From NCBI RefSeq assembly GCF_947387495.1, contig NZ_CANDNU010000010.1, forward strand, positions 1 through 47,647: DNA of 47,647 nucleotides. Reading direction: 5' to 3'. Of this stretch, positions 1 to 9,288 are shown piece by piece. Every line of letters begins with the position of its first letter. Position 1 is the stretch's first letter. The stretch is from Limosilactobacillus difficilis. GTDB taxonomy: Bacteria; Bacillota; Bacilli; Lactobacillales; Lactobacillaceae. Position numbers and translations under genes: made by a program. The notes under the pieces were generated by a model. The model was not told where the DNA came from, ran no database searches, and saw nothing but the letters and a program-made list of their open reading frames with translations.

Positions 1-81
1 GATTTGGTTATTAAACTAATTCTACCCGTTATGGGTTATTTTTTTAATTTATGTTGCACTTGAATTGTAAATTCTCATCAT

Positions 82-121
82 AAAAAAATACCCCCAAAGT
101 CGATTTCCAACTTTGGGGGTA
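82..121 (-). terminator. Intrinsic terminator after tsaD
   Basis: On the minus strand a 12-bp perfect stem (TACCCCCAAAGT at 89-100 paired with 110-121) is followed by a run of seven T. It lies about 20 bases past the tsaD stop and closes the tsaB-rimI-tsaD operon. Bases 1-81 hold no recognisable gene. Confidence 0.9.
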
Positions 122-141
122 CGCATCAAATCCCGTCTTTT

Positions 142-1164
142 TTATAAGTGTTTGAACATCAAACTCGGATCTGCATTTAGGTCCAGGCCGGCCCGGTCGC
201 CATAGCGATAGTTGACGTAGGCTGCCGCCCCAATCATTGCCGCATTGTCACCACAATATTTCAGTGGGGCCTGCAAAACGCTCAAATCAGGGAACTTCTT
301 ACTGAGATCATGACTCAAGCGATTGCGCAAACCGTGGTTAGCAGCTACCCCGCCGGCTAAAATAAACTGTTTAGCCGGGTAGCGGTCGAGAGCCCGTTCA
401 GTTTTCTCAGCCAGAACGTCTACAACTGACTGTTGAAAACTAGCAGCCAGATCAAGCTTGTTTAGCTCTTCTCCCCGTTGGTGGGCGTTGTGCACAACGT
501 TGATAAAGGCACTCTTCAGACCACTAAAGCTAAAGTCATAGTTAGCTTCTTTTTCCATTGCCCGTGGAAAATGGAAGGTATCAGAACCTTTAGCTGCCCA
601 TTCATCAACCGTTTTGCCAGCCGGATAATTAACTCCCATCACCCGGCCAATCTTGTCATAGGCTTCACCAGCCGCATCATCACGCGTTTCCCCAATAATT
701 TCATACTCATGTTCGACCGGCATGTAAACTAATTCCGTATGCCCGCCAGACACCAGGAGGGCCAATTGAGGATAAATAAACTCACCGACCAGACGAGCTG
801 CGTAGAGGTGCCCAGCCATGTGGTTAACCGGAACGAGTGGCAGGTGGTGCGCCCAGGCAATTGCTTTGGCCGCCGTTACTCCTACCAATAGCGAACCGAC
901 AAGACCTGGCCCATAGGTCACAGCAACAGCCGCCAGTTGACTATAGTTCACTGCGGCCCGTTCCAGAGCTTCGCGAGTGCACTTCGTGATCTGTTCGATA
1001 TGGTGGCGGCTCGCTACTTCCGGTACGACGCCACCAAAACGCTGGTGGCTCGCAATCTGTGTGGCCACCACATTTGACAGAACCTTGGTTCCGTTCTCAA
1101 CAACCGCTACACTGGTTTCATCACAACTGGACTCAAAGGCCAGAATTAAAGTTCGCTTCGTCAA
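142..1164 (-). CDS. tsaD: tRNA N6-threonylcarbamoyladenosine transferase TsaD
   Basis: TsaD transfers the threonylcarbamoyl group from TC-AMP to A37 of ANN-decoding tRNAs, working with TsaB and TsaE in the cytoplasm. The 340-residue protein has the usual family length. It opens with the ASKHA nucleotide-binding strand ([12 protein letters not shown], residues 9-20). The metal-binding pair His115/His119 lies in [10 protein letters not shown], and VSGGHTEL follows at about 138. It is last in a tight operon: its start overlaps the rimI stop by 4 bases (ATGA-type coupling), and tsaB lies upstream. This pairing of tsaB, rimI and tsaD is typical of Firmicutes. The identification is firm from motifs and context. 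Confidence 0.97.
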   Translation of the reverse strand: MTKRTLILAFESSCDETSVAVVENGTKVLSNVVATQIASHQRFGGVVPEVASRHHIEQITKCTREALERAAVNYSQLAAVAVTYGPGLVGSLLVGVTAAKAIAWAHHLPLVPVNHMAGHLYAARLVGEFIYPQLALLVSGGHTELVYMPVEHEYEIIGETRDDAAGEAYDKIGRVMGVNYPAGKTVDEWAAKGSDTFHFPRAMEKEANYDFSFSGLKSAFINVVHNAHQRGEELNKLDLAASFQQSVVDVLAEKTERALDRYPAKQFILAGGVAANHGLRNRLSHDLSKKFPDLSVLQAPLKYCGDNAAMIGAAAYVNYRYGDRAGLDLNADPSLMFKHL

Positions 1165-1721
1165 AAGCTACTCCCTCCCTTTAACTGTGCGACCATGTCG
1201 AGCGCATCGCCATGATCATCATCATAATAACGATATTTCACCCGGCCGTCCCGGAAACCCAGCCGATGGTAAAGTCTCTTAGCGTTCTCATTTTTAACCC
1301 GGACTTCCAGGCTCATCGTTCGAATCTGATAGCACCGAGCCACCGCCATCTGCGTCGTCAGCAAAGTCGTCCCAATCCCCTGCTGCTGATAAGACGGACT
1401 GACCGCAATGTTGGTAATGTGGGCATCACTGCGTTGCCAGTTGAAGGAACAACCTGCGTAGGCGACCACCAGGTCATCATCCTTGGCGACCAAGTAGAGC
1501 CGGTTTGCTTTCGTCAGCTCAGCTTCAAAAGCCAGATTGTTCCATGGTGCGCGGCCGTAATTATCCCGTTCGATCTGGACCATCGCCGAAATATCTGCCT
1601 CCCGAGCTACCGTAAAATAATACAAATGGTGACCGCAACGCTGGTAAGTCGGTGAGTAAGTAATGCGGCGCTGGGGCAAATCCAACGATGCCGCCAGGTA
1701 ACGCCTAAACCTCGCGAACAT
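1161..1721 (-). CDS. rimI: Ribosomal protein alanine N-acetyltransferase RimI
   Basis: This GNAT-family acetyltransferase is expected to acetylate the N-terminus of a ribosomal protein (S18 in E. coli) using acetyl-CoA. The acetyl-CoA loop appears as [10 protein letters not shown] at about residues 112-121, followed by the usual [13 protein letters not shown] segment. At 186 residues it is longer than the common 145-160 because of about 35 extra N-terminal residues ([15 protein letters not shown] region). A start further inside the frame cannot be excluded. It overlaps tsaB by 17 bases upstream and tsaD by 4 bases downstream, so the three genes are probably co-translated. The substrate is inferred from the family and context. 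Confidence 0.9.
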   Translation of the reverse strand: MFARFRRYLAASLDLPQRRITYSPTYQRCGHHLYYFTVAREADISAMVQIERDNYGRAPWNNLAFEAELTKANRLYLVAKDDDLVVAYAGCSFNWQRSDAHITNIAVSPSYQQQGIGTTLLTTQMAVARCYQIRTMSLEVRVKNENAKRLYHRLGFRDGRVKYRYYDDDHGDALDMVAQLKGGSSF

Positions 1722-2433
1722 AATTCTGGTGCGGAGCGTTCGGGTGCTGTTTCTTCCATTCCACTTCTGCCTCCGTCAACAGAAGGTAGTGGGGCACGAA
1801 CGCATCCAAATCCTTAACAGTCTCGTGATCTTCACCGAGCAGACCAAGCTTGAAGGGGTCAGGAATCGCATAACCGTTTGTCAAGAGCGTCACATTGGCC
1901 GGCAAGTGACCATCAAAATGCTGGTTGATCCGCTTGGTCAATTGTCCTACCAGGATCACCGGCTCTTTGCACTGACCGAGGCGCTGAACAAAGTCCGTCA
2001 TCGCCAAGTGTTCATCAGCTTGCCGGTTGACCAGCTGCGAATTCTCCCATTGGTAGACCCCGCCATAAATGTTGCCACGCCGAGCATCAAAGAAGGGGGC
2101 AATCAATGCTTTCGTCGTCGCTGGCACGTTGGCAGCGAGCACTGCCAGACTGGAAATCCCGACCAGGTCGATTCCTAGGGTGGCAGCCAATACTTTCGCC
2201 GTTGTCACCGCAATCCGTACCCCCGTATAGGAACCCGGACCCTGGGCGACCACAATCCGCTCAAGGTCGCCAGGCCGCCATTTCAACCGGCTCATTAGCT
2301 GGTCAATCGTCGGCATCAGGTAAATACTGTGGTTACGGACCATGTTCAAGGTCGTGGCTGCCAGCAATTGCTGATCTTCCAACAAAGCGACCGTCATCGG
2401 GTGATTGGAAGTATCAATCGCCAAAATTTTCAT
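1705..2433 (-). CDS. tsaB: tRNA t6A biosynthesis protein TsaB
   Basis: TsaB is the ASKHA-fold scaffold partner of TsaD in the t6A complex. It binds TsaD and TsaE and is usually not catalytic itself. The protein begins with the family's LAIDTSNHPMTVALLE strand and carries GPGSYTGVRIAVTTAKVLA at about residues 66-84, the helix that dimerises with TsaD. Length (242 residues) is normal. A good ribosome binding site (GAAAGGAAGG on the minus strand) precedes the ATG. It is the first gene of the tsaB-rimI-tsaD operon. Confidence 0.95.
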   Translation of the reverse strand: MKILAIDTSNHPMTVALLEDQQLLAATTLNMVRNHSIYLMPTIDQLMSRLKWRPGDLERIVVAQGPGSYTGVRIAVTTAKVLAATLGIDLVGISSLAVLAANVPATTKALIAPFFDARRGNIYGGVYQWENSQLVNRQADEHLAMTDFVQRLGQCKEPVILVGQLTKRINQHFDGHLPANVTLLTNGYAIPDPFKLGLLGEDHETVKDLDAFVPHYLLLTEAEVEWKKQHPNAPHQNYVREV

Positions 2434-2529
2434 GGAAAGGCCTTCCTTTCTTCTTTACGAATGCTTTAATGTTAACCCCAAACAATCATAACGCAAAACC
2501 GGGTGAAATGTTCGGTAGTTGATCGCAAA

Positions 2530-2578
2530 ACAAATGAGGGACTGGTGAAAACCAATTGATTTTCTCAGTCCCTTATTT
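2530..2578 (-). terminator. Intrinsic terminator after galE
   Basis: On the minus strand AAGGGACTG pairs with CAGTCCCT around an inner AAAATC/GATTTT-like helix, followed by CATTTGTTTT. It lies just past the galE stop and separates galE from tsaB. Confidence 0.75.
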
Positions 2579-2586
2579 ATTAGCGG

Positions 2587-3582
2587 TTATTGCTGATTAT
2601 CATAGCCGTTGGGATGGGTCGAATGCCACTTCCAGGCTGTCGCAATGATCTTTTTAACATCATCGTACTGCGGCTGCCAACCAAGAACCTGGCGGGCCTT
2701 ATCACTAGCGGCTACCAGGGCGTCTGGATCACCCGGCCGTCGCGGTGCGATCTTAGCAGGAATCTCCTTGCCAGTCACTTCACGAGCGGCTTCCAGCATC
2801 TGTTTGTTAGAAAAGCCGGTCGAGGAGCCCAAATTAAAGGCGTTGGACGGGTTACCGGCCTGCAAATACTTGATGGCCAGAATGTGGGCATCGGCTAAGT
2901 CCATTGGGTGTACGTAATCCCGTACATTGGTACCGTCTGGGGTATTGTAATCATCACCAAAAATGCTCAATTCCTGGCGCTTGCCCTCGGCCACCTGCAG
3001 GATGATCGGTACCAAGTGCGTTTCTGGATGGTGATCTTCCCCAATGGTTCCGTCCGGCTTGGCTCCCGCAACATTAAAGTAACGCAGGGCAACAAAATGA
3101 ATGCCGTAAGCCTGATCGCACCACTTCATGATCTTTTCCATGGCCAACTTGCTCTCGCCATAAGGGTTGATCGGAACCTGGGGATCGCTTTCCTTGATCG
3201 GCATGTGTTCCGGAATCCCATAAGTTGCCGCCGTCGAAGAGAAGACAATGTACTTGATTCCGTGGTCATGCATCGCTTCCAGCAAAGTAATCATGCCACC
3301 AGTGTTGTTGTCAAAGTACTTCAATGGCTTCTTCATCGATTCAGCAACCAGGGAAAAAGCTGCAAAGTGAACTACCGCTTCGATCTCTTCCTGATTAAAA
3401 ATTTTATCCAGGAATTGTCGGTCGCGAATGTCGCCCTGGTAAAACTTCGCCTTCGGGTTGATGGCCGCACGGTGGCCAGTCGACAAATTATCGGCCACCA
3501 CAACTTCATAACCCTTTTCTACTAAGTCGGCGACCATGTGGGAACCAATATAGCCAGCGCCGCCAGCCACTAAAATTGACAT
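2587..3582 (-). CDS. galE: UDP-glucose 4-epimerase GalE
   Basis: GalE interconverts UDP-glucose and UDP-galactose using bound NAD, serving the Leloir pathway and precursor supply for surface polysaccharides. The Rossmann motif GGAGYIG is at residues 7-13 and the catalytic YxxxK is Tyr141/Lys145, with FSSTAATYG before it. The length of 331 is standard. No other gal genes are nearby, so this copy is likely a housekeeping or glycan-precursor epimerase rather than part of an inducible gal operon. A possible promoter sits in the gap to the ppx gene. Confidence 0.96.
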   Translation of the reverse strand: MSILVAGGAGYIGSHMVADLVEKGYEVVVADNLSTGHRAAINPKAKFYQGDIRDRQFLDKIFNQEEIEAVVHFAAFSLVAESMKKPLKYFDNNTGGMITLLEAMHDHGIKYIVFSSTAATYGIPEHMPIKESDPQVPINPYGESKLAMEKIMKWCDQAYGIHFVALRYFNVAGAKPDGTIGEDHHPETHLVPIILQVAEGKRQELSIFGDDYNTPDGTNVRDYVHPMDLADAHILAIKYLQAGNPSNAFNLGSSTGFSNKQMLEAAREVTGKEIPAKIAPRRPGDPDALVAASDKARQVLGWQPQYDDVKKIIATAWKWHSTHPNGYDNQQ

Positions 3583-3612
3583 AATTACTCTCCTTTAAAC
3601 CATCTTTAATCC

Positions 3613-3642
3613 ATTACAGGCCAAATTCTACCACAAAGTCAA
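3613..3642 (-). promoter_or_regulatory. Possible sigma-A promoter for galE
   Basis: On the minus strand TTGACT (3637-3642) is followed after 18 bases by TGTAAT (3613-3618), ahead of galE. The -35 overlaps the end of the ppx gene. galE could also be read from the upstream polyphosphate operon, since no terminator is seen between them. Confidence 0.45.
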
Positions 3643-4601
3643 GCCTTCTGCAGGTGTTGAATGCTCTCCGTGCTCAACTTATGATCCATGTATTTGAACA
3701 TGAGCCCTTCTCGCAAACCATTATTGCTGAACATCAATTGTTTCAAATTCAGTTGCCGCAACAAAGTCATCAAAGGCAATAAACCACCGACGATCACATC
3801 AGCCCGGGCAGATGCAATTCCGTGCATGGCAGCCCGCTCTTCCCGCGTCGAAGAAATCAACTGGTGCATCATCGTGTAAGCGTCAGTCCGGGTCATCGTC
3901 AAGCCGTGAACCGAGGGAACCGTTGCTGAATCTGCAAAATGCTGCCAGCGGTAGGCTTTGGCAAGGGCCCGGTTGGAACCACCGAGGGCAACGATGCGGC
4001 TATGACGAGCACGGTTCAGCCACCGCTGGCTAGCCAGGAGCTCATCCACCTGGACAACTGCGTCATAGAGATTTGCCGCTGTAATCTGGTCACCAAGCTG
4101 ATACCGCTGGGAGAGCAGCACTGAACCGACCGGCAAACTGACCGCTTCTTCTGCGTAACCATCGTCAACCAAGATCAGTTCCATGCTTGCGCCGCCGGTG
4201 TCGAGGATCAGACCGTTGCGAATCGGCAGGGTCCGACTCACTCCCACGTAATCAAGGTAGGCCTCACGCTCACCGGAAATCACATTAATCTGCAAACCGG
4301 TTTCGCGGACAACCTGGGCCAAAAATTCGTCCTGGTTGGTAGCCTGCCGAACTGCCGCCGTCGCAACAGAAATCAGCTGCACATCACTAAATTTTTGGCA
4401 AATCTTCTTAAAACGCTTCAGCGCTTTGATAGTTCGGGCAATCGGTTCCGGTTTCAAAAGCTTTTCTGATCCCATGTTGGCGCTCAAGCGAACGTATTCT
4501 TTCTCGTAGGCGAGAACCTTGTACTGACCGCTATTTGCCAACTGGGTGATGCGCAGGCGAACCGAATTACTGCCGAGGTCGATGACCGCCAAATTAGTCA
4601 T
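3639..4601 (-). CDS. ppx: Exopolyphosphatase, Ppx/GppA family
   Basis: This enzyme is expected to release orthophosphate from the ends of polyphosphate chains or to hydrolyse pppGpp. All three family motifs are intact: phosphate-1 loop VIDLGSNSVRL at the N-terminus, the ISGEREAYLDYVG segment carrying the catalytic Glu, and phosphate-2 loop ILDTGGASMEL. The longer frame reaches 4646, but the ATG at 4601 is preferred. It has a ribosome binding site (AAAAGGGGG) and gives the normal family N-terminus, with a protein of 320 residues. It overlaps the 3' end of ppk by 8 bases, so polyphosphate synthesis and degradation are translationally coupled. It lacks the C-terminal HD domain of long Ppx proteins. 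Confidence 0.93.
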   Translation of the reverse strand: MTNLAVIDLGSNSVRLRITQLANSGQYKVLAYEKEYVRLSANMGSEKLLKPEPIARTIKALKRFKKICQKFSDVQLISVATAAVRQATNQDEFLAQVVRETGLQINVISGEREAYLDYVGVSRTLPIRNGLILDTGGASMELILVDDGYAEEAVSLPVGSVLLSQRYQLGDQITAANLYDAVVQVDELLASQRWLNRARHSRIVALGGSNRALAKAYRWQHFADSATVPSVHGLTMTRTDAYTMMHQLISSTREERAAMHGIASARADVIVGGLLPLMTLLRQLNLKQLMFSNNGLREGLMFKYMDHKLSTESIQHLQKA

Positions 4602-6855
4602 GTTGGTCCCCCTTTTCTGGATCACTGAGGTGCAATTTCGAAACATGGCGGGTCAGTGTTTCCAAGACCGTTGACATATGCCGGCGGTTCTTGCGTTGCC
4701 GCTTTTCAGCCGATTGCTGAGCCACTGCTTCATCAACGAAGTACTGTTGCGAATCAAAGGCCGGCTGACCGTCACGATCGATCATTTCGTATTCGGTGCC
4801 GTGCAGAACACGGGTGTTAACGTTGTCGCGCCACATCGCATCAAAAATGTCGATGGCCCGCTTCTTGGTGTCGTTTTCCAAAACGGGGAAGAGTTCCTCG
4901 ACCCGCCGATTTAGGTTTCGTGTCATCATATCAGCGCTAGCCAGGTAAATCTCATCATGGCCGTTGCTCTTGAAGTAATAGATCCGCGAATGCTCGAGGA
5001 AACGGCCGACGATACTATGAACCTCGATGTTGCCTTGCAGCTCCGGTAAATCGTTCCGCAAGCAGGTGATCCCACGCACTAACAGTTGAATTTTGACACC
5101 TGCTGCCGCCGCTTCATAAAGGTGGGCGATAATCTGTTTATCGGACAGCGAGTTCATCTTCATCCGAATCAGTGCTGGACTGCCGCCCTTCGCCACCGCA
5201 ATCTGCTCGTCGATCTTCAGATTGATGAAGTTGCGGATGCCGTGTGGTGAGATGTGTAATTTGTGGAAGTACCGTGGCCGGGCAAAACCAGATAGCATGT
5301 TGAAGAGGTTGGTCATGTCGACGCCGATCTCGTAATCGCAGGTAAAGAGCCCCATATCCGTGTAGAAGTGTGCCGTCACATCGTTGTAGTTCCCGGTTCC
5401 CAGGTGCATGTAGCGACGAATTCCGTCTTCGTCACGTCGGATAACCAAGGCTAGTTTACAGTGAGTCTTCAGGCCGACCAGACCGTAAACCACGTGGCAG
5501 CCCATCCGCTCAAGACGACGCGCCCAGCGGACGTTGTTTTGCTCGTCAAAGCGGGCCTTCACTTCAACCAGTACCGTCACCTGCTTACCCGCCTGGGCCG
5601 CCTGTCCCAGATACTTAATGATTGGTGAATTGCCAGAAACCCGGTAGAGGGTCATCTTAATCGCCAACACCTGAGGATCGACAGCCGCTTGGTGGATAAA
5701 GTTCACAACGGCTTGGAAGTTGTCGTAAGGGTGTTGAACGAGGTGGTCTTTTTGCCGAATCGTTTGGAAAATATCGTGATCCATTGAGAAGGACGGATCG
5801 AGGTAGGACTTAAATGGCTTGTAACGAAGGTCATCATGCCCTTCAACCATCCCCGACAGCTTCTTCAAGAAAGTAAGGTCAACGGGACCGTTCACCCGGT
5901 AGAGCGACATATCACTGACCCCTAAGTTATCAATCAGGTGGTTCACCAACCAAGAATCCGTCTTTGCTTCAACCTCCATCCGCATGACGGAACCGTGCTC
6001 ACGAGCCCGCAGTTGGTGTTGAACTGCCCGCAGCAAGTCAGAAGCATCTTCTTCGGCCACGTCAAGGTCCATATCCCGGCTAACCCGGTAAGTCCCCGTT
6101 GCAAGAATCCGGTAACCCGGGAAAAGCTCATTCAAGAATTGCTTGATCACTTCGTCTAGCAGGACAAAGGTATTTTCGTGCGGTAGTTTGACGAGCCGCT
6201 TATAAATTTTCGGCACCCGGACCGTGGCGAATTTGTCATGGCCTTCGTTGCGGTCATCATGGGGTTCCTGAGGCCGCCGTTCAACTTCCTGGTCCCCTTC
6301 CAAGATCTTTTGCTGCGTCTCTTCATCATCTTCACTGCGGTCGCGTTCCAGCTTGATCGCAATGTTTAACGAATTGTTACTGATGAATGGGAAAGGACGG
6401 GAACTGTCGTCAGCCATCGGTGTCAAGACCGGCAGCAATTCCTCCCGGAAATAACGGTGGAGGAAGTTGCGCTGTTCTTCGCTCAGCTGGTTAAAGCGGG
6501 CAATGTTAATCCTCTGTTTGGCCAACGCCGGGATGATAACATCATTGTAAACGTGGTAGCGTTCTTCAACCATCCGGTGTTCTTTTTCGTTGACCGCCAT
6601 CAGCTGCTCTTCTGGTGTCATCCCCGAAGCATCAGTCGTCGTCACGTTGGCCGCCATCAGTTTATGCAGTGAAGCGACCCGGACCATGAAAAATTCATCG
6701 ACGTTGCTCTGTGTGATCCCCAAAAAATTGGCCCGTTCAAGTAAGGGATTGCTTGTTTCCACCGCTTCCTCTAGAACCCGGCCGTTAAAATCAATCCAGC
6801 TCAGTTCACGGTTGACGTAGTTTTGTGGATGATAAAACTTCTTATAATTTGACAT
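4594..6855 (-). CDS. ppk1: Polyphosphate kinase PPK1
   Basis: PPK1 reversibly polymerises the gamma phosphate of ATP into polyphosphate at the membrane. The N-terminal region (YVNRELSWIDFNGRVLEEA) and the two phospholipase-D-like C-terminal halves are present. The autophosphorylated histidine is His465 in GLKTHCKLAL. The length, 753 residues, exceeds the common 690-720. The surplus is partly a strongly charged insert at about residues 172-208, rich in Asp, Glu and Arg. It sits between the degenerate Ppx-like gene (2-base gap) and ppx (8-base overlap) in one operon. Confidence 0.97.
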   Translation of the reverse strand: MSNYKKFYHPQNYVNRELSWIDFNGRVLEEAVETSNPLLERANFLGITQSNVDEFFMVRVASLHKLMAANVTTTDASGMTPEEQLMAVNEKEHRMVEERYHVYNDVIIPALAKQRINIARFNQLSEEQRNFLHRYFREELLPVLTPMADDSSRPFPFISNNSLNIAIKLERDRSEDDEETQQKILEGDQEVERRPQEPHDDRNEGHDKFATVRVPKIYKRLVKLPHENTFVLLDEVIKQFLNELFPGYRILATGTYRVSRDMDLDVAEEDASDLLRAVQHQLRAREHGSVMRMEVEAKTDSWLVNHLIDNLGVSDMSLYRVNGPVDLTFLKKLSGMVEGHDDLRYKPFKSYLDPSFSMDHDIFQTIRQKDHLVQHPYDNFQAVVNFIHQAAVDPQVLAIKMTLYRVSGNSPIIKYLGQAAQAGKQVTVLVEVKARFDEQNNVRWARRLERMGCHVVYGLVGLKTHCKLALVIRRDEDGIRRYMHLGTGNYNDVTAHFYTDMGLFTCDYEIGVDMTNLFNMLSGFARPRYFHKLHISPHGIRNFINLKIDEQIAVAKGGSPALIRMKMNSLSDKQIIAHLYEAAAAGVKIQLLVRGITCLRNDLPELQGNIEVHSIVGRFLEHSRIYYFKSNGHDEIYLASADMMTRNLNRRVEELFPVLENDTKKRAIDIFDAMWRDNVNTRVLHGTEYEMIDRDGQPAFDSQQYFVDEAVAQQSAEKRQRKNRRHMSTVLETLTRHVSKLHLSDPEKGDQHD

Positions 6856-6857
6856 CG

Positions 6858-8357
6858 CTAGTCTTCCTCCTTCGTGATCAAAACCGGCTTCAAACCATAG
6901 ATAGCTTTAAACAGCTGCGACTTCTTCTGGAAGGCCCACTGCTCAACAACTAGGTCGTCATCGGCCTTCGCCAAAATCTGCAATTCATCATCATGCAGGC
7001 GCAGCCGGACCTGTTTAATTTTCTGTTGCCGCGAATCATCTAACGAATCCGCCATCCGCAAAATAGCAGCGAGCTTGCCGACAGTGATCTGGCTTTCAAG
7101 GTCAAGGGACGTGTTACTGCGCTGATTGATGTGGGGGCTCTCCATACTGTGGTAGCGGGCAACTTCTGCAACAATATGATTATCCTTGTCAGACAGACCG
7201 ATCAACGGATTGGCCTCAAGAATATAGGCTGAGTGCCGGTAATGGGCCTGGGGATTGATGAAATTACCGATATCATCCACCTTGCTGGCGATCTCCAGAA
7301 GTAAGCGATCGTTCTGAGAAAGGCGGTGAATCGGCTGCAAGGCATCAAAGAGTTTGACAGCCAAGGCGGCTACAAACGCGTTGTGTTTAGAATCCGCGCC
7401 GTAACGCTGAGCCAGGTTGTCCGCTGACGTGCGGATCATCTGGGAAATTAACTGCTGACCACCACTAGCAGCTGTCGTTACCCCGTCCAAAACCGAAATG
7501 TTGGTGGCATAAACGTGCTTGGCATTTAGCAAGTGGATCACCCGCTCGGCCACGAGGTAGTTGGGCAAGACCCAGTTAACACTCTGTTCGTTGACGTCAT
7601 AGTGACTAATGATGTACTGGTCCGTGGCCGTAATCAGACTCTGGTAACGTTGCTCAAATTCTTCCCGTGGCACTTCCCCCAGCTGTTCACCAGCCGGTAC
7701 GAAGCTCTGGGCCAACGTAGAAACATTTTGAATTAACAACCGGGACTTCTTAACGTGGCGCAGTTCAGGCACCAAGTACTCCAACTTGCTAGAGATATAA
7801 TCGAGGATAATTTCGCTCGGGTTGGTTGTCGTCTGCCGCAAGGTAGTAACCAGCTGACTTAACCGGGCCCCGCCGAGGTCGATATCCCAAGACATCTGAA
7901 ATTTGCCGTGTCGGAAGTAAGCTAAGGTCGACGTGTTCAAGCCCATGCTGAGAACGTACAGGCTCTTCTTACTCAATTCATCGAAGTGCGGCAGCTTGGT
8001 CATCAATCGGCTTAAGGTGTCGGCGATCAGCTGACTGGTATTCAACCAGTGGATTTTTAGCCCCGTCCGTACTTCAATCTGGTCAGCAACGTAGCGAGCA
8101 GCGACCGGACTCAGGTCTTCGCGGTTACCGTAAAACTTAGTCTGCTCTACCCCGTAATCGGCCAGGACGCGCTGAAAACCGGTCAAACTATTCACGATCG
8201 CCACTAGGTTATGGGCGTAATTAGCAACCGGGTGAGCTCCCACCTGCATCGTCCCTGAACGAACCTCCGTAATCAATTTCATGGAAGGCCGTTCAAAGAC
8301 CTGCAGAATCAGCTCATCCGGCTCCAAATAAATCAAGCCAAATGTTTTGTTTTTCAC
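6858..8357 (-). CDS. Ppx/GppA-like protein with degenerate catalytic motifs and HD-like C-terminus
   Basis: The 499-residue protein aligns along its whole length with long exopolyphosphatases: an ASKHA region (about 1-300) and an HD-like helical region (about 320-499). Key residues differ from the intact paralogue at 3639-4601. The phosphate-1 loop DLGSNS is replaced by YLEPDE (10-15). The SGEREA segment with the catalytic Glu reads NTSQLI (106-111). The phosphate-2 loop DTGGASMEL reads SMGLNTSTL (137-145). In the HD-like part His325 and His375 (YRHSAYIL) remain, but the central doublet reads VDD (360-362). It is first in the ppx-like/ppk1/ppx operon. A regulatory or polyphosphate-binding role is inferred; ordinary exopolyphosphatase activity looks unlikely. 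Confidence 0.85.
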   Translation of the reverse strand: MKNKTFGLIYLEPDELILQVFERPSMKLITEVRSGTMQVGAHPVANYAHNLVAIVNSLTGFQRVLADYGVEQTKFYGNREDLSPVAARYVADQIEVRTGLKIHWLNTSQLIADTLSRLMTKLPHFDELSKKSLYVLSMGLNTSTLAYFRHGKFQMSWDIDLGGARLSQLVTTLRQTTTNPSEIILDYISSKLEYLVPELRHVKKSRLLIQNVSTLAQSFVPAGEQLGEVPREEFEQRYQSLITATDQYIISHYDVNEQSVNWVLPNYLVAERVIHLLNAKHVYATNISVLDGVTTAASGGQQLISQMIRTSADNLAQRYGADSKHNAFVAALAVKLFDALQPIHRLSQNDRLLLEIASKVDDIGNFINPQAHYRHSAYILEANPLIGLSDKDNHIVAEVARYHSMESPHINQRSNTSLDLESQITVGKLAAILRMADSLDDSRQQKIKQVRLRLHDDELQILAKADDDLVVEQWAFQKKSQLFKAIYGLKPVLITKEED

Positions 8358-8463
8358 GACGCAACACTCCTATCGATTCTCGCTTCTTCTGTGCTCCTAT
8401 CCAATGTCAATACACTTTCAGAATACCACCTTTTTCAAAATCTTTGTGAATTTTGCGCAAAGA

Positions 8464-8515
8464 AAAAAGGAGTTTCAAGTTTCCGCACGTTAGCAGTTCT
8501 CGCAACTCCTTAATT
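8464..8515 (-). terminator. Intrinsic terminator after the thioesterase gene
   Basis: On the minus strand AAGGAGTT pairs with AACTCCTT across a partly structured loop, followed by TTTTTTC. It lies just past the stop at 8518 and ends the long dnaX operon. The remaining gap up to 8357 holds no clear promoter match. Confidence 0.7.
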
Positions 8516-8517
8516 GT

Positions 8518-9285
8518 TTATTTATCTGTTCGTTTTTGCCATGCAAACTCGGCATCGGCACTCAGTTGATCATGGGAAAAGATCTGGTTGATCGACTTGA
8601 CCGTCCCCCGCTCGTCAGTTGTCATCTGATAGCGGCTTGTTACTCGGGATGGATAGCGAACTTCGTTTTTATAACTAATATTGAACCGCCGCAGTTGGTG
8701 GGCGTTCAGAAAATCAGCCCCCATGGAATCTAGCATCCAATCAAAATAACGCACGTTGTTGACGTGCCGGTTGCCGTCGATATCAAAGTAACGCACCTGG
8801 TAGTGGGACTGACCATCCGCTACATCTGCCGACAAGGGATCCTGGTTCCGGGGACGGGTCAGCCGCTTCAGCTTTGGAGCGTGGAAGGGGACCACTAGCT
8901 CATCCGGAATGGCTTGGATCCGCCGCCGGCTGAGGTCAACAAAGCCCAACTGCCCGGTCATTGTCGCAAAACGAAATCCCGTTGCGTCCGCCAACCAAAA
9001 CTCACGCTGAGCAAAGAACCGGTTGACGCCGACCAAGCTCGTTCCCAAAACCACTTCATCGCCAAAGACGGGTTGGCGTTGGCTGAGCTGGCCCTCATAA
9101 CTGAGGATAATCCAAGCACCGTTATACTTTAATCCCGCCTGTCGCCCGCAGTTCAGAACATCAGCATGCCGTTCGGAGGCTAAGACCCCCATCGCCACCA
9201 GCATACTGAGGCTCGGATGGGAACTCTGGTCACATTCGTAATAGGCCAGCCGATGTTTCATCGTATATTCCTGCGGATTTTCCAT
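8518..9285 (-). CDS. Acyl-ACP thioesterase (Fat family)
   Basis: This enzyme hydrolyses acyl-ACP to free fatty acid and so affects membrane lipid chain supply. The protein has the double hot-dog layout of plant FatA/FatB and their bacterial relatives. The N-terminal half starts with YYECDQSSHPSLSML, and the second half carries the signature FDIDGNRHVNNVRYFDWMLD at about residues 167-186, with the conserved Asn and His. At 255 residues it matches bacterial members. It starts 3 bases past the rsmI stop and is the last gene of the dnaX operon, an odd place for a lipid gene. Confidence 0.9.
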   Translation of the reverse strand: MENPQEYTMKHRLAYYECDQSSHPSLSMLVAMGVLASERHADVLNCGRQAGLKYNGAWIILSYEGQLSQRQPVFGDEVVLGTSLVGVNRFFAQREFWLADATGFRFATMTGQLGFVDLSRRRIQAIPDELVVPFHAPKLKRLTRPRNQDPLSADVADGQSHYQVRYFDIDGNRHVNNVRYFDWMLDSMGADFLNAHQLRRFNISYKNEVRYPSRVTSRYQMTTDERGTVKSINQIFSHDQLSADAEFAWQKRTDK

Positions 9286-9288
9286 CGT

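Noticed and set aside
8358-8460. Promoter for the ppx-like/ppk1 operon
   Set aside because: Several weak pairs (for example TTGAAA-18-TGTATT) can be drawn, but none stands out enough to annotate.
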